DNA of 64,000 nt from Microbacterium flavum (GCF_018717645.1 NZ_JAFLHG010000007.1:1-64000); one strand, 5' to 3'; shown: positions 26,908 through 35,880, counted from the first letter of the stretch. Program-made: numbers and translations. The notes: generated by a model from the letters alone, not told the origin.

Positions 26908-27954
26908 TCAGTCGCGCGGGACGGCGATCTCGCCGCTGCCGCGCTCGACGAGCTCGGTCGGGATGACGATGCGCTGCGGAGGGCCGTCGTCGCCGTCGAT
27001 GCGCGCGAAGATCCGCTCCGCCGCTCGCGCTCCGATCGCCTGCGGATCCTGCCGGATGACGGTGACCCCCGGCTCCAGCAGATCGCCCAGCGGAACCTCG
27101 TCGAAGCCGACGAGGGCGACGCGGTGCTGCAGGCCCAGGGCGCGGATCGCGCGCAGGGCGCCCTCGGTGATGAGGTTCTGTGCGCTGAAGACCGCCGTCG
27201 GCGGATCGTCGGAGGTGAGCATCTCGCGGAGCGCATGCTCGGCCTGCTCCGGCCCGTGCAGCTCCGGGGCGATCAGTGCGCCGCCCGCGAGCTCCGCCCG
27301 GTCGAGTTCGGCGAGGAATCCGTCGCGACGCTCGGCGGCGGTCTGGATGTCGAGGCGGTCGGTGAGGACGGCGATGCGACGATGCCCGCGCTGCAGGAGG
27401 TGGCGCGCGGCCCGCGCGGAGCCCGCCCGGTTGTCGCTCGTCACCACGTCGGCGTCGATGCCGGCCGGCTCGCGGTCGACGAAGACGATCGGCGTGCCGC
27501 GCTCCATCGTCGAGAGGAGGTATCCGGCGTTGCGCGACATCGTGGTGAGGATGAGCCCGTCGACGCGGCGCCGCAGGAAGGCCTTGACCGCGGCCTCTTC
27601 GCGCGCGGCGTCGTCGTCGAGGCTCGAGGCGAACACCGCGACCTCACGAGGGGAGGCGGCATCCTCGACCGCGCGGTTGATGGCGGCGGCGAACGGGTTG
27701 TCCACGCTGCTGACGAGGAGGCCGAGCGTGCGTGTGCGCCCGCTCGTCCGACGCAGGCTCCCGGCTTGGAGGTCGACGTGGTAGTCGAGGGCGCGGACCG
27801 CGTCCCAGACGCGTTCGGACGTGGCCGGCGACACGTTGGGCTCGAAGTTGATGACGCGCGACACGGTCTTCGTTCCGACGCGCGCCAGCGCGGCGACATC
27901 CTTCATCGTTGCGCGTCGTCGGCGGGTGGCAGCGAGGGCGGCGTGTTCTGACAT
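26908..27954 (-). CDS. LacI-family repressor of the fructan regulon
   Basis: A 348-residue regulator. The LacI headpiece with MKDVAALARVGTKTVSRVIN is at residues 17-36, followed by a periplasmic-binding-like sugar sensor (LGLLVSSVDNPFAAA to the C-terminus, including VALVGFDEVPLGDLLEPGVT). It presumably binds TGACATCGATGTCA, present at both ends of its own gene, and is released by fructose or a fructan-derived sugar. ATG 27954 lies inside operator O3, consistent with autoregulation. An upstream in-frame ATG at 27999 is the alternative start; neither has an ideal ribosome-binding site. Confidence 0.9.
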   Translation of the reverse strand: MSEHAALAATRRRRATMKDVAALARVGTKTVSRVINFEPNVSPATSERVWDAVRALDYHVDLQAGSLRRTSGRTRTLGLLVSSVDNPFAAAINRAVEDAASPREVAVFASSLDDDAAREEAAVKAFLRRRVDGLILTTMSRNAGYLLSTMERGTPIVFVDREPAGIDADVVTSDNRAGSARAARHLLQRGHRRIAVLTDRLDIQTAAERRDGFLAELDRAELAGGALIAPELHGPEQAEHALREMLTSDDPPTAVFSAQNLITEGALRAIRALGLQHRVALVGFDEVPLGDLLEPGVTVIRQDPQAIGARAAERIFARIDGDDGPPQRIVIPTELVERGSGEIAVPRD

Positions 27955-27962
27955 CGATGTCA
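27949..27962. promoter_or_regulatory. LacI-type operator O3, overlapping the lacI start
   Basis: Perfect TGACATCGATGTCA palindrome containing the proposed lacI ATG. Centre-to-centre distance to O4 is 79 bp, the same as O1-O2. Confidence 0.92.
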
Positions 27963-27991
27963 CAATCTGATCTCGGAGTGGGAATTCTTCC

Positions 27992-28021
27992 TTGACCATA
28001 GCGGGCGACGTCGACTAAGAA
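27992..28021 (+). promoter_or_regulatory. Predicted promoter of the sugar ABC importer
   Basis: TTGACC (27992-27997) and TAAGAA (28016-28021) are separated by 18 bases. A start near 28028 would fall on operator O4. Confidence 0.5.
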
Positions 28022-28027
28022 CGACTT

Positions 28028-28041
28028 TGACATCGATGTCA
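28028..28041. promoter_or_regulatory. LacI-type operator O4, importer promoter
   Basis: Perfect TGACATCGATGTCA palindrome at the predicted transcription start of the importer operon, 32 bases ahead of the binding-protein ATG. Confidence 0.92.
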
Positions 28042-28072
28042 GCCGAGACATCGGACACCGAGAGGACATTCA

Positions 28073-29191
28073 ATGAAGAAGATCACGTGGACGGGTCGGA
28101 CGCTTCTGGGCGCGGCCGCCGTCGCAGGCGTCGCGGCACTCACGCTGACCGGCTGCTCGTCGGGGACGACCGCCGGAAGCGGCGACGCCACGGGTGACAG
28201 CTCCGAGGCGATCGGGGTCTCGCTCATCGTGAAGACCAACTCCAACCCCTTCTTCATCGCGATGGAGGACGGCGCGAAGGCCGCGGCCGAGAAGGACGGC
28301 GTGCAGCTGACCGTCGCCGCCGGCAAGGAGGACGGTGACGAGGACACGCAGATCCAGGCGATCGAGGCGGCCATCTCCAAGGGCGACAAGGGCATCCTCA
28401 TCACGCCGAACGGTCCCGCCGTCCTCGATGCGATCGCGAAGGCGCGCGACGCGGGCCTGTTCGTCATCGCCCTGGACACCGTGCCCGACCCGGCCGACGC
28501 GGTGGACATCACGTTCGCGACCGACAACTTCCTCGCCGGGCAGAACATCGGCAAGTGGACGGCCGGGAGCCTCGACGGCGGCGACGCTGTCATCGGTCTC
28601 ATCGACCTGTTCAACGACAAGGCCGTCTCCGTCGACTACAACCGCGACCAGGGCTTCCTCGACGGCATGGGCATCGCGCTGAACGACGACAAGGTCAACG
28701 GCGACGAGGCACCCACCGGGAAGTACACCGGCGGCAAGGGCGGCTCGTACACGATCGTCGGCAACGAGGCGTCCGAGGGCGCCGAGGACGGCGGCCGCAC
28801 GGCGATGGAGAACCTCCTCGCCAAGAACCCCGACATCAACGTGGTCTACACGATCAACGAGCCCGCGGCCTACGGCGCCTACCAGGCGCTCGAGGCGGCC
28901 GGCAAGGACCCGAAGAAGGTCACCATCGTCTCCATCGACGGTGGCTGCGCCGGCGTTCAGCAGGTCAAGGACGGCATCATCGACGCCACGAGCCAGCAGT
29001 ACCCGGTCAAGATGGCCGAGCTCGGGGTCGAGGCGATCACGAAGCTCGTGAAGACCGGCGAGAAGCCCTCGGTCTCCGACGGCCTCGACTTCTTCAACAC
29101 GGGCGTCTCGCTCGTGACCGACACTCCGGTCGACGGCGTCGACTCGATCGACACCACCAAGGGCGCCGACAGCTGCTGGGGAACGAAGTAA
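28073..29191 (+). CDS. Sugar ABC transporter substrate-binding lipoprotein (FrcB-like)
   Basis: A 372-residue extracytoplasmic sugar-binding protein. The lipobox TLTGC places the lipidated Cys at residue 28, followed by a Ser/Thr/Gly-rich tether. The type I periplasmic-binding fold starts at SLIVKTNSNPFF and includes FVIALDTVPDP and the hinge segment VSIDGGCAGVQQVKDG. FrcB-type proteins bind fructose, ribose or mannose; the levanase, fructokinase and shared operators favour fructose. A strong intercistronic hairpin follows, commonly used to keep binding-protein mRNA more abundant than that of the permease. Confidence 0.88.
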   Translation: MKKITWTGRTLLGAAAVAGVAALTLTGCSSGTTAGSGDATGDSSEAIGVSLIVKTNSNPFFIAMEDGAKAAAEKDGVQLTVAAGKEDGDEDTQIQAIEAAISKGDKGILITPNGPAVLDAIAKARDAGLFVIALDTVPDPADAVDITFATDNFLAGQNIGKWTAGSLDGGDAVIGLIDLFNDKAVSVDYNRDQGFLDGMGIALNDDKVNGDEAPTGKYTGGKGGSYTIVGNEASEGAEDGGRTAMENLLAKNPDINVVYTINEPAAYGAYQALEAAGKDPKKVTIVSIDGGCAGVQQVKDGIIDATSQQYPVKMAELGVEAITKLVKTGEKPSVSDGLDFFNTGVSLVTDTPVDGVDSIDTTKGADSCWGTK

Positions 29192-29200
29192 CACCTCCTC

Positions 29201-29228
29201 CGGGTGGGGCGGTCCGCCGCCCCACCCG
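29201..29228 (+). terminator. Intercistronic hairpin after the binding-protein gene
   Basis: CGGGTGGGGCGG (29201-29212) pairs perfectly with 29217-29228 around a TCCG loop. It lies inside the operon, so partial termination or 3'-end stabilisation is likely rather than full termination. Confidence 0.75.
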
Positions 29229-29267
29229 CCATCCCTTCTTCCCACCTCGACCCATGGAGTGACCCCC

Positions 29268-30302
29268 ATGACCGCTACCGCACCACCGACCAGTACTCTC
29301 GATCTCGCCGCCGAGTTCCTCGACCGGCGCACGCCGCTCGACCGCGTCCGCGGTCTGCTGCACCGCTATCCCGCCATCAGCCCGGCCGTCGTGCTCGTGC
29401 TCTCGATCATCGTCTTCGGCGCGATCAACCCGCGATTCTTCGCCCCGGCGAACCTCTCGCTCGTCCTCGACCAGGTGTCCGTCGTCGGCACCGTCGCGAT
29501 CGCGCAGACCCTCATCATCCTCACCGCGGGCATCGACCTGTCGGTGGGTGCCGCCATGATCCTGGCCTCGATGGTGATGGCCAAGACGGCGGCGGAGAAC
29601 GGCGTTCCCGCCGCGATCGCGCTGTTCCTCGGCCTTCTCGCCGCTCTCGCCGCCGGGGCGCTCAACGGCTTCCTCGTGACGCGCGTCAAGCTGCCGCCGT
29701 TCATCGCGACCCTCGGCACGTTCAACATCTTCCTCGCGCTGACGCTGCTCTACAGCGGCGGTCAGACCGTGCGGAAGGCGGAGATGCCGGACCTCCTCAC
29801 GTGGACCGCGACGGCGATCCCGATCGGCGATGTGCGGCTGACCGTCGGCGTCATCGTCATGCTGGCGCTCTACGCACTCGTCGCCTACATCCTCGGGCGC
29901 ACCGCCTGGGGCCGCCACGTGTACGCCGTCGGCGACGACGCCGAGTCGGCGCGTCTGGCCGGTATCTCCACGGGCAAGGTGCTCATGAGCGTCTACGTCG
30001 CCGCGGGCGCCGTCCTCGCCGTCGCGGCGTGGATCCAGATCGGCCGCTCGGGCGCAGCCAGCCCCAACGCCGGGGCGGACCTGAACCTCGACTCGATCAC
30101 CGCGGTCGTCATCGGCGGGACGTCCCTCTTCGGCGGGCGGGGCGTCATCTGGGGCTCGCTCCTGGGCGCCGTGATCGTCGGCGTCTTCCGCAACGGACTG
30201 TTCCTCGCGGGCGTCGACGGTCTCTACCAGACCCTCGCGATCGGCATCCTCGTCATCGTCGCGGTCTCCATCGACCAGTGGATCAGGAAGGTTCGCAAGT
30301 GA
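29268..30302 (+). CDS. Sugar ABC transporter permease (FrcC-like)
   Basis: A 344-residue permease of the BPD_transp_2/ribose type with about 8-10 membrane helices. The conserved block LIILTAGIDLSVGAAMILAS is near residues 80-100, and the cytoplasmic coupling segment AVGDDAESARLAGIS near 225. ATG 29268 is chosen because GGAG lies eight bases upstream; a GTG at 29259 is in frame. It overlaps the ATPase gene. Probably the fructose channel of the importer. Confidence 0.9.
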   Translation: MTATAPPTSTLDLAAEFLDRRTPLDRVRGLLHRYPAISPAVVLVLSIIVFGAINPRFFAPANLSLVLDQVSVVGTVAIAQTLIILTAGIDLSVGAAMILASMVMAKTAAENGVPAAIALFLGLLAALAAGALNGFLVTRVKLPPFIATLGTFNIFLALTLLYSGGQTVRKAEMPDLLTWTATAIPIGDVRLTVGVIVMLALYALVAYILGRTAWGRHVYAVGDDAESARLAGISTGKVLMSVYVAAGAVLAVAAWIQIGRSGAASPNAGADLNLDSITAVVIGGTSLFGGRGVIWGSLLGAVIVGVFRNGLFLAGVDGLYQTLAIGILVIVAVSIDQWIRKVRK

Positions 30303-31099
30303 CCATCGCAGACACCTCGGCAGCGCCGGCGGGACAGAACCCGGCCGTGCCCGTCCTCGAGGCCAAGCGCCTCGTCAAGACCTTCGGGCGGGTCGTCGGC
30401 CTCGACGGCGTGAGCCTCCAGCTCTATCCCGGCGAAGTCCTCGCCGTCATCGGCGACAACGGCGCCGGCAAGTCCACCCTCATCAAGTGCCTCACGGGGG
30501 CGTACATCCCCGACGAGGGCGGTCTCTTCCTGGACGGCGAGCAGGTCCACTTCAAGCGGCCGCAGGATGCCCGTGCCGCCGGCATCGAGACGGTCTACCA
30601 GAACCTGGCCGTCTCCCCGGCTCTGGACGTCGCGTCGAACCTGTTCCTCGGGCGGGAGCGGCGCAAGAGCGGCATCCTCGGCTCGGTCTTCCGGGTCCTC
30701 GACTCGTCGGGCATGCGCAAGGATGCCCGCGCGGAGGTGCAGCGCCTCGGCATCTCCACCCTGCAGGATGTCACCGTGCCGGTGGAGAACCTCTCCGGGG
30801 GTCAGCGGCAGGCGGTCGCCGTCGCACGCGCCGCCGCGTTCGGGTCGAAGGTCGTGATCCTCGACGAGCCCACCGCGGCGCTCGGCGTGCGCGAGTCGAA
30901 CATGGTGCTCGAGCTCATCCAGCGGCTGCGCGAGAACGGGGTGCCGGTCATCCTCATCTCACACAACATGCCGCACGTGTTCCAGGTCGCCGATCGCATC
31001 CACATCCAGCGCCTCGGCAAGCGCGCCGCGACGATCACGCCGCAGTCGCACTCGATGACCGACGCGGTGGCCATCATGACCGGGGCGGCCCAGGGCTGA
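30299..31099 (+). CDS. Sugar ABC transporter ATPase (FrcA-like)
   Basis: A 266-residue single-domain ATPase, unlike the double-domain RbsA type but like FrcA. Walker A GDNGAGKSTL, signature LSGGQRQ and Walker B VVILDEPTAAL are intact, followed by the H-loop ISHNMPHV. It starts at GTG 30299, overlapping the permease stop (GTGA). It completes the importer driven from the LacI-controlled promoter. Confidence 0.9.
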   Translation: MTIADTSAAPAGQNPAVPVLEAKRLVKTFGRVVGLDGVSLQLYPGEVLAVIGDNGAGKSTLIKCLTGAYIPDEGGLFLDGEQVHFKRPQDARAAGIETVYQNLAVSPALDVASNLFLGRERRKSGILGSVFRVLDSSGMRKDARAEVQRLGISTLQDVTVPVENLSGGQRQAVAVARAAAFGSKVVILDEPTAALGVRESNMVLELIQRLRENGVPVILISHNMPHVFQVADRIHIQRLGKRAATITPQSHSMTDAVAIMTGAAQG

Positions 31100-31105
31100 C
31101 CCCGC

Positions 31106-31144
31106 GCGCCGCGCGAGGTCTGGGGTCACGACCTCGCGCGGCGC
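31106..31144 (+). terminator. Long perfect hairpin after the sugar importer
   Basis: Perfect 15-base arms (31106-31120 and 31130-31144) around the loop TGGGGTCAC. This is the likely end of the importer transcript, or an attenuator before the small monooxygenase-like gene. Confidence 0.75.
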
Positions 31145-31180
31145 ATCCACCCGATCAGACCCCACCCGGAAGGACATCCG

Positions 31181-31486
31181 ATGACTGTGACCCTCTACGC
31201 CGAGTTCACTGCGCAGCCCGGCCGTGCCGACGAGGTCGAGAGCCTGCTGACCGGCCTCGTGGCCCAGGTGCGGGAGGAGCCCGGCAACGTCGTCTTCGAC
31301 GCATACCGTCGACGCGAGGACGCTGATCGCTTCTTCGTGTTCGAGGTCTACGCCGACGAGGCGGCGTTCGCCGCCCACCTCGCCGCTCCGTACGGCGCCC
31401 CGTTCAACGCGGCGCTCGGGCCGCTCATCGTGGAGGACGGCTCGCAGCTCAGCTTTCTCGAGCAGGCGGCCGAGCCCGCCGCCTGA
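31181..31486 (+). CDS. Antibiotic biosynthesis monooxygenase-domain protein (YgiN-like)
   Basis: A 101-residue ABM-fold protein with the dimeric ferredoxin-like pattern: LYAEFTAQPGRADEVESLL, then EPGNVVFDAYRR and FFVFEVYADEAAFAAHL. Members include quinol monooxygenase YgiN and heme-degrading relatives, but most are uncharacterised. GGAAGGACATCCG precedes the ATG. Its place after the sugar importer suggests co-transcription, though a strong hairpin intervenes and no functional link to fructose is obvious. Confidence 0.75.
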   Translation: MTVTLYAEFTAQPGRADEVESLLTGLVAQVREEPGNVVFDAYRRREDADRFFVFEVYADEAAFAAHLAAPYGAPFNAALGPLIVEDGSQLSFLEQAAEPAA

Positions 31487-31550
31487 CGCGGGCGGTCCGG
31501 GCCGCGGGTCCGACTCGGCCGGCGGGGAACACCGTGTCGCCGACGGTCGC

Positions 31551-31556
31551 TACGGT
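31551..31556 (+). promoter_or_regulatory. -10 box for leaderless ABC-2 ATPase transcript
   Basis: TACGGT lies exactly six bases before the GTG at 31563, which would put the transcription start on the start codon. No good -35 is visible. Confidence 0.45.
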
Positions 31557-31562
31557 GGTCTC

Positions 31563-32504
31563 GTGCCAGCACCCGTCATCCGTGCCCACGGGCTCGCGAA
31601 GTCCTACCGCGTCAAGGGGAAGCCCGACGTCGTCGCCGTCGGGGGGATCGACTTCGAGGTCGCTCCGGGGGAGTCCTTCGGCCTGCTCGGCCCGAACGGC
31701 GCCGGCAAGTCGACGACGATGAAGATGATCGGGGCCGTCTCGTCCCGCACCGCCGGAGACCTCGAGATCCTCGGGCTCGATCCGGACCGCTGCGGCCCCG
31801 AGATCCGCTCGCGCCTGGGCGTCGTCCCCCAGCAGGACAACCTCGACGGAGAGCTCAACGCCCGCGAGAACCTCTACATCTACGGTCGGTACTTCGGCCT
31901 CCCCGGCAAGGTCTGCCACCGCAAGGCCGACGAGCTTCTCGCCTTCGCCCAGCTCGAGGACAAGGCGACGAGCAAGGTCGACCAGCTCTCCGGCGGCATG
32001 AAACGGCGTCTGACGATCGCGCGGGGCCTCATCAACGACCCGCGCATCCTCCTCCTGGACGAGCCGACGACGGGCCTGGACCCGCAGGCGCGGCACGTCC
32101 TGTGGGATCGGCTGTTCCGGCTCAAGGAGCGGGGGACGACCCTCGTCCTCACGACCCACTACATGGACGAGGCCGAGCAGCTCTGCGACCGGCTCATCGT
32201 CGTGGACAAGGGGCGGATCATGGCGGAGGGCACTCCCTCCTCCCTCATCCGCGAGCACTCGAGCCGTGAGGTGCTCGAGGTGCGCTTCGGCTCCGACCGC
32301 AACGCGCAGGCCGCCGAACGCCTCCACGCCGTCGGCGACCGCGTGGAGGTCCTCCCCGATCGGGTCCTCATCTATACCGCCGACGGCGAGGCCGCCCTCG
32401 AGCGGGTGGCCGCTGCGGGTCTCGAGCCGGTGACCTCGCTCGTGCGCCGCTCCTCCCTGGAGGATGTGTTCCTCCGACTCACCGGCAGGTCGCTGATCGA
32501 ATGA
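31563..32504 (+). CDS. ABC-2 exporter ATPase (NodI/DrrA-like)
   Basis: A 313-residue ATPase. Walker A GPNGAGKSTTMK, the Q-loop in VVPQQDNLDGEL, signature LSGGMKRRL and Walker B LLLDEPTTGLDPQ are intact. The C-terminal extension (EVRFGSDRNAQAAERL onward) is typical of DrrA/NodI exporters. It starts at GTG 31563 and overlaps the first permease by four bases. It likely powers export of a lipid-like or antibiotic substrate together with the next two genes; the substrate is unknown. Confidence 0.88.
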   Translation: MPAPVIRAHGLAKSYRVKGKPDVVAVGGIDFEVAPGESFGLLGPNGAGKSTTMKMIGAVSSRTAGDLEILGLDPDRCGPEIRSRLGVVPQQDNLDGELNARENLYIYGRYFGLPGKVCHRKADELLAFAQLEDKATSKVDQLSGGMKRRLTIARGLINDPRILLLDEPTTGLDPQARHVLWDRLFRLKERGTTLVLTTHYMDEAEQLCDRLIVVDKGRIMAEGTPSSLIREHSSREVLEVRFGSDRNAQAAERLHAVGDRVEVLPDRVLIYTADGEAALERVAAAGLEPVTSLVRRSSLEDVFLRLTGRSLIE

Positions 32505-33397
32505 GCGCCTCGCCCTCCGCACCGTTCCCGGCATCCTCGTCGGATGCCACGGCACCGTCGGATCTCGACGCGCTGCGCGCCGAGGCGTTCGCGTGGGCGC
32601 GCCGGCCCCGCCGGTTCGGGACCTGGTACGTCACCGAGCACATGGTGCGCGCGATGCGCGCCTACGGGTGGACGATCGTGGTCGGCGCCATCGGCCAGCC
32701 GATCCTCTACCTGCTGGGGCTCGCGGTGGGGCTGGCGGCCCTCATCCAGGTGCCGATCGTCGATCATGGCGTGGCCGTGAGCTACCTGATGTTCGTCGCC
32801 CCCGCCCTCCTCGCGACCGCGACCATCTCGGTCGCGAGCGAGGAGATGACCTACCCGGTCCTGGCGGGATTCAAGTGGCGGCGATACTTCTACGGCTTCA
32901 GCGCCTCGCCGCTGTCGAGCCCGCAGATCGCGGCGGGCGTCATCGCCGGCGCCACCGCGCGCATGGTCGTCGCGGCCGTGGCCTACTACCTGATCGTGTG
33001 GCTGCTTCCCTTCGGGGCCGTCCCGCATCCGGGCACGGGGTGGCTCGCGATCCTCGCCGGCGTGCTCGCGGGGCTCGCTTTCGGAGTACCGCTGCTGGCG
33101 TATGCGGGGTCGATCGAAGACGACCGGGGGCAGTTCGCCCTCGTGCAGCGCTTCGTCTTCATGCCGATGTTCCTCTTCTCCGGCACCTTCTATCCGCTGG
33201 ACACCCTCCCGGTCTGGCTGCAGTGGATCGGCTGGGTGTCACCGCTCTGGCACGGGGCCGAACTCGGCCGGGTCGCCACGTACGGCGCCGCCGTCCCGCC
33301 GTGGATGATCGCCGTCCACATCGGCTACCTCGTCGCTCTCGTCGTCGTGGGCGCGGTGTGGGCGCGCCGCGTGTTCGTCGAGAGGCTGGCGAAATGA
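32501..33397 (+). CDS. ABC-2 type permease (first)
   Basis: 298 residues. A hydrophilic N-terminus of about 45 residues precedes six membrane helices of the NodJ/DrrB type; the helix block FVFMPMFLFSGTFYPLDTLP is the conserved ABC-2 motif region. It overlaps the ATPase gene (ATGA) and the second permease (ATGA), so a heterodimeric channel is expected. Confidence 0.85.
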   Translation: MSASPSAPFPASSSDATAPSDLDALRAEAFAWARRPRRFGTWYVTEHMVRAMRAYGWTIVVGAIGQPILYLLGLAVGLAALIQVPIVDHGVAVSYLMFVAPALLATATISVASEEMTYPVLAGFKWRRYFYGFSASPLSSPQIAAGVIAGATARMVVAAVAYYLIVWLLPFGAVPHPGTGWLAILAGVLAGLAFGVPLLAYAGSIEDDRGQFALVQRFVFMPMFLFSGTFYPLDTLPVWLQWIGWVSPLWHGAELGRVATYGAAVPPWMIAVHIGYLVALVVVGAVWARRVFVERLAK

Positions 33398-34221
33398 CCG
33401 CCGTCTCCTCCGGAACGCGCACCCCGGTCCGCGGCGGCGGGGTGCGGGCGCTCTGGGCGGGCAACCCGCAGGCGGTCGTGCAGCGGGGGCTCATCGCGGC
33501 GCGCTCGTCGAGCTGGGCGGTCGTGCTCTCCGGGTTCTTCGAGCCGGTGTTCTACCTCGCCTCGATGGGGATCGGGCTCGGCGCCCTCATCGGCGACGTG
33601 CAGACCGCCCAGGGTGTGGATGTCAGCTATGCGGCGTTCATCGCGCCCGCGCTGCTCGCGGTCTCCGCCATGAACGGCGCGATCTACGACTCGACGTGGA
33701 ACGTCTTCTTCCGCCTGAACTACGGCAGGCTCTACGAGGGCATGCTGTCGACCTCGCTCGGGCCGCTGGATGTCGCCCTCGGAGAGATCGTCTACGCGCT
33801 CCTGCGGGGGCTCGCCTATGCCACCGGGTTCATGATCATCATGCAGATCCTGGGGCTGAACCTCTCCTGGACGGCAGTGCTCGCCCTGCCGGCGGTCGTG
33901 CTCATCGCCTTCGGCTTCGCGAGCGTCGGGATGGCCGTGACGAGCTTCATGAAGACCTTCCAGCAGATGGACTGGATCACCTTCGTGCTTCTGCCGATGT
34001 TCCTCTTCTCGGCCACGTTCTACCCGATCACGGTCTACCCCGGGTGGGTCCAGCAGATCGTCATGGCGCTTCCGCTCTGGCACGGGGTGGAGCTCATCCG
34101 CGGGCTGACGACCGGCATCCTGAGTGTCGGCATGCTCTGGCACGTGGTGTACTACGCCGTGATGGTGGCGATCGGTCTCGTCTTCACGACGACGCGTCTG
34201 CGCGCGCTGTTCCTCGACTGA
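33394..34221 (+). CDS. ABC-2 type permease (second)
   Basis: A 275-residue homologue of the preceding permease, sharing the LPMFLFSATFYPITVYPGWV block and a WHGVELIRGLTTG segment. Six membrane helices. The pair plus the ATPase forms a complete export unit. A 15-bp bidirectional terminator follows. Confidence 0.85.
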   Translation: MTAVSSGTRTPVRGGGVRALWAGNPQAVVQRGLIAARSSSWAVVLSGFFEPVFYLASMGIGLGALIGDVQTAQGVDVSYAAFIAPALLAVSAMNGAIYDSTWNVFFRLNYGRLYEGMLSTSLGPLDVALGEIVYALLRGLAYATGFMIIMQILGLNLSWTAVLALPAVVLIAFGFASVGMAVTSFMKTFQQMDWITFVLLPMFLFSATFYPITVYPGWVQQIVMALPLWHGVELIRGLTTGILSVGMLWHVVYYAVMVAIGLVFTTTRLRALFLD

Positions 34222-34254
34222 CGCGCGTCCGAGGCGTCCGGCGCCGGCGACGCG

Positions 34255-34301
34255 GAACGGCGGATGCCGCGGGGAACGCGCCCCCTCGGCATCCGCCGTT
34301 C
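34255..34301. terminator. Bidirectional hairpin between ABC-2 and MFS genes
   Basis: GAACGGCGGATGCCG (34255-34269) pairs perfectly with 34287-34301 between convergent genes. Confidence 0.8.
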
Positions 34302-34314
34302 GCCCGTGCGGGAT

Positions 34315-35721
34315 CTAGAGCGAGCCGGTCTCGCCGAGCCCGATGTTCGTGTCGTAGTCGACGTCCTTCGTCTCCTTCGAGACGAGGAGCGCGATGAAGG
34401 TGAGCACGGCCGATCCGGAGAGGTAGACGCCCACGAGCCACGGCTCACCGCCCGCGGCCGCCCAGAGCCCGAGCGCGATCGACGGCGCGACGGCGGCGCC
34501 GAGGATGGAGGCGACGTTGTACGCGATCGCCGAGCCGGTGTAGCGGACGTTGGTCGGGAAGAGCTCCGGCAGAACGGCGCCCATGGGCCCGAACGTCGCC
34601 CCCATCAGCATGAAGCCGAACACGAGGAAGGCCTGCACGAGCGCGCCGGTGAACTTCGGGTCGACGTGCGGCAGGAGGAACACGTTGAACGTCAGCCCGA
34701 GGATGCCGATGACGGCGGTCACCCAGAGGAGGAGCTTGCGCCGGCCCACGGCATCCGCGATCGGACCGGAGAGGAGGGTGAAGATGCCGAAGAACACCAC
34801 GCCGATGATCTGCATGATGACGAAGTCGGTGTACCCGAACCCGAGGCCCGGTACGGGGGCGTCGACGGCCTTCGTGCCGTAGGCGAGGGTGAAGCTCGTC
34901 ATCAGGTAGAAGAGCACGTAGGTCGCGAGCATGATGAACGTGCCGATGATCAGGTTCTTCCAGTGCCCCCGGATGACCTCGCCGAGCGGGAAGCGGCGGA
35001 GCGCCCCCTTCTTCTCGGCGGCCGCGAACGTCGCCGACTCCACGAGCTTGAGGCGCACCCACAGGCCGATGATCACCATGACCGCGGAGAAGAGGAAGGG
35101 GATCCGCCAGCCCCACGCGAGGAAGGCCTCGGAGCGCTGCATCGGGCCGTCCGGGTGGGGGAGGGCGAAGTTGATCACGAGGAAGATCGTGTTCGCGATG
35201 ATGAAGCCGATGGGCGCGCCCAGCTGCGGGAAGGTGCCGTACCAGGCGCGCTTGCCCTTCGGCGCGTTCTCGGTGGCGACCAGGGCCGCGCCCGACCATT
35301 CGCCGCCGAGCGCGAAGCCCTGGAACAGGCGGAGGACCAGGAGCAGGAACGCCGCCCACCATCCGATGCCGTCGAAGGTCGGCAGGCATCCGATCAGGAA
35401 GGTCGCGATGCCCATCGTGAGCAGGGACGCCACGAGGGTCGCCTTGCGGCCGAAGCGGTCGCCGAAGTGTCCGAAGACGACGGCGCCGATGGGGCGCGCG
35501 ATCATCGCGGCGCCGAAGACGGCGAACGAGGAGAGGAGGGCCGTCGTCTCGTTGCCGGTGGGGAAGAAGAGGACCGGGAACACGAGGACCGCGGCGGTCG
35601 CGTAGACGTAGAAGTCGTAGAACTCGATCGTCGTGCCCACGAGGCTCGCGGTGATGACACGGGCGCGGGAGTTGGCGGGTGCGGGGGCGGTGGCAGGAGC
35701 CACCTGAGGTGCAGCAGACAT
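34315..35721 (-). CDS. MFS transporter, metabolite:H+ symporter (MHS) type
   Basis: A 468-residue, 12-helix transporter. The N-terminal block GTTIEFYDFYVYATAAVLVF and the loop FGHFGDRFGRKATL are diagnostic of the MHS subfamily (relatives of ShiA, ProP, KgtP), and ALGGEWSGA in helix 5 is conserved. These carry organic acids or zwitterions with protons; the substrate here is unknown. ATG 35721 begins the typical start (MSAAPQ); the frame remains open upstream without transporter-like sequence. It is a single-gene unit. Confidence 0.88.
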   Translation of the reverse strand: MSAAPQVAPATAPAPANSRARVITASLVGTTIEFYDFYVYATAAVLVFPVLFFPTGNETTALLSSFAVFGAAMIARPIGAVVFGHFGDRFGRKATLVASLLTMGIATFLIGCLPTFDGIGWWAAFLLLVLRLFQGFALGGEWSGAALVATENAPKGKRAWYGTFPQLGAPIGFIIANTIFLVINFALPHPDGPMQRSEAFLAWGWRIPFLFSAVMVIIGLWVRLKLVESATFAAAEKKGALRRFPLGEVIRGHWKNLIIGTFIMLATYVLFYLMTSFTLAYGTKAVDAPVPGLGFGYTDFVIMQIIGVVFFGIFTLLSGPIADAVGRRKLLLWVTAVIGILGLTFNVFLLPHVDPKFTGALVQAFLVFGFMLMGATFGPMGAVLPELFPTNVRYTGSAIAYNVASILGAAVAPSIALGLWAAAGGEPWLVGVYLSGSAVLTFIALLVSKETKDVDYDTNIGLGETGSL

Positions 35722-35880
35722 GCGAAGAGAGAACCTGTCGGAGATCGAAGAGAGGTCCTCGTGGGACACGCCGGTGGCGGTCGTCCGGAGCAGGGGTGAT
35801 GCGGCGGGCGTCGCGGCGGGGGACACCGGGGGCGCCGGCAGGATCGCGGCACCGCCTTCGATCCTACGCCCGCGACGAAA

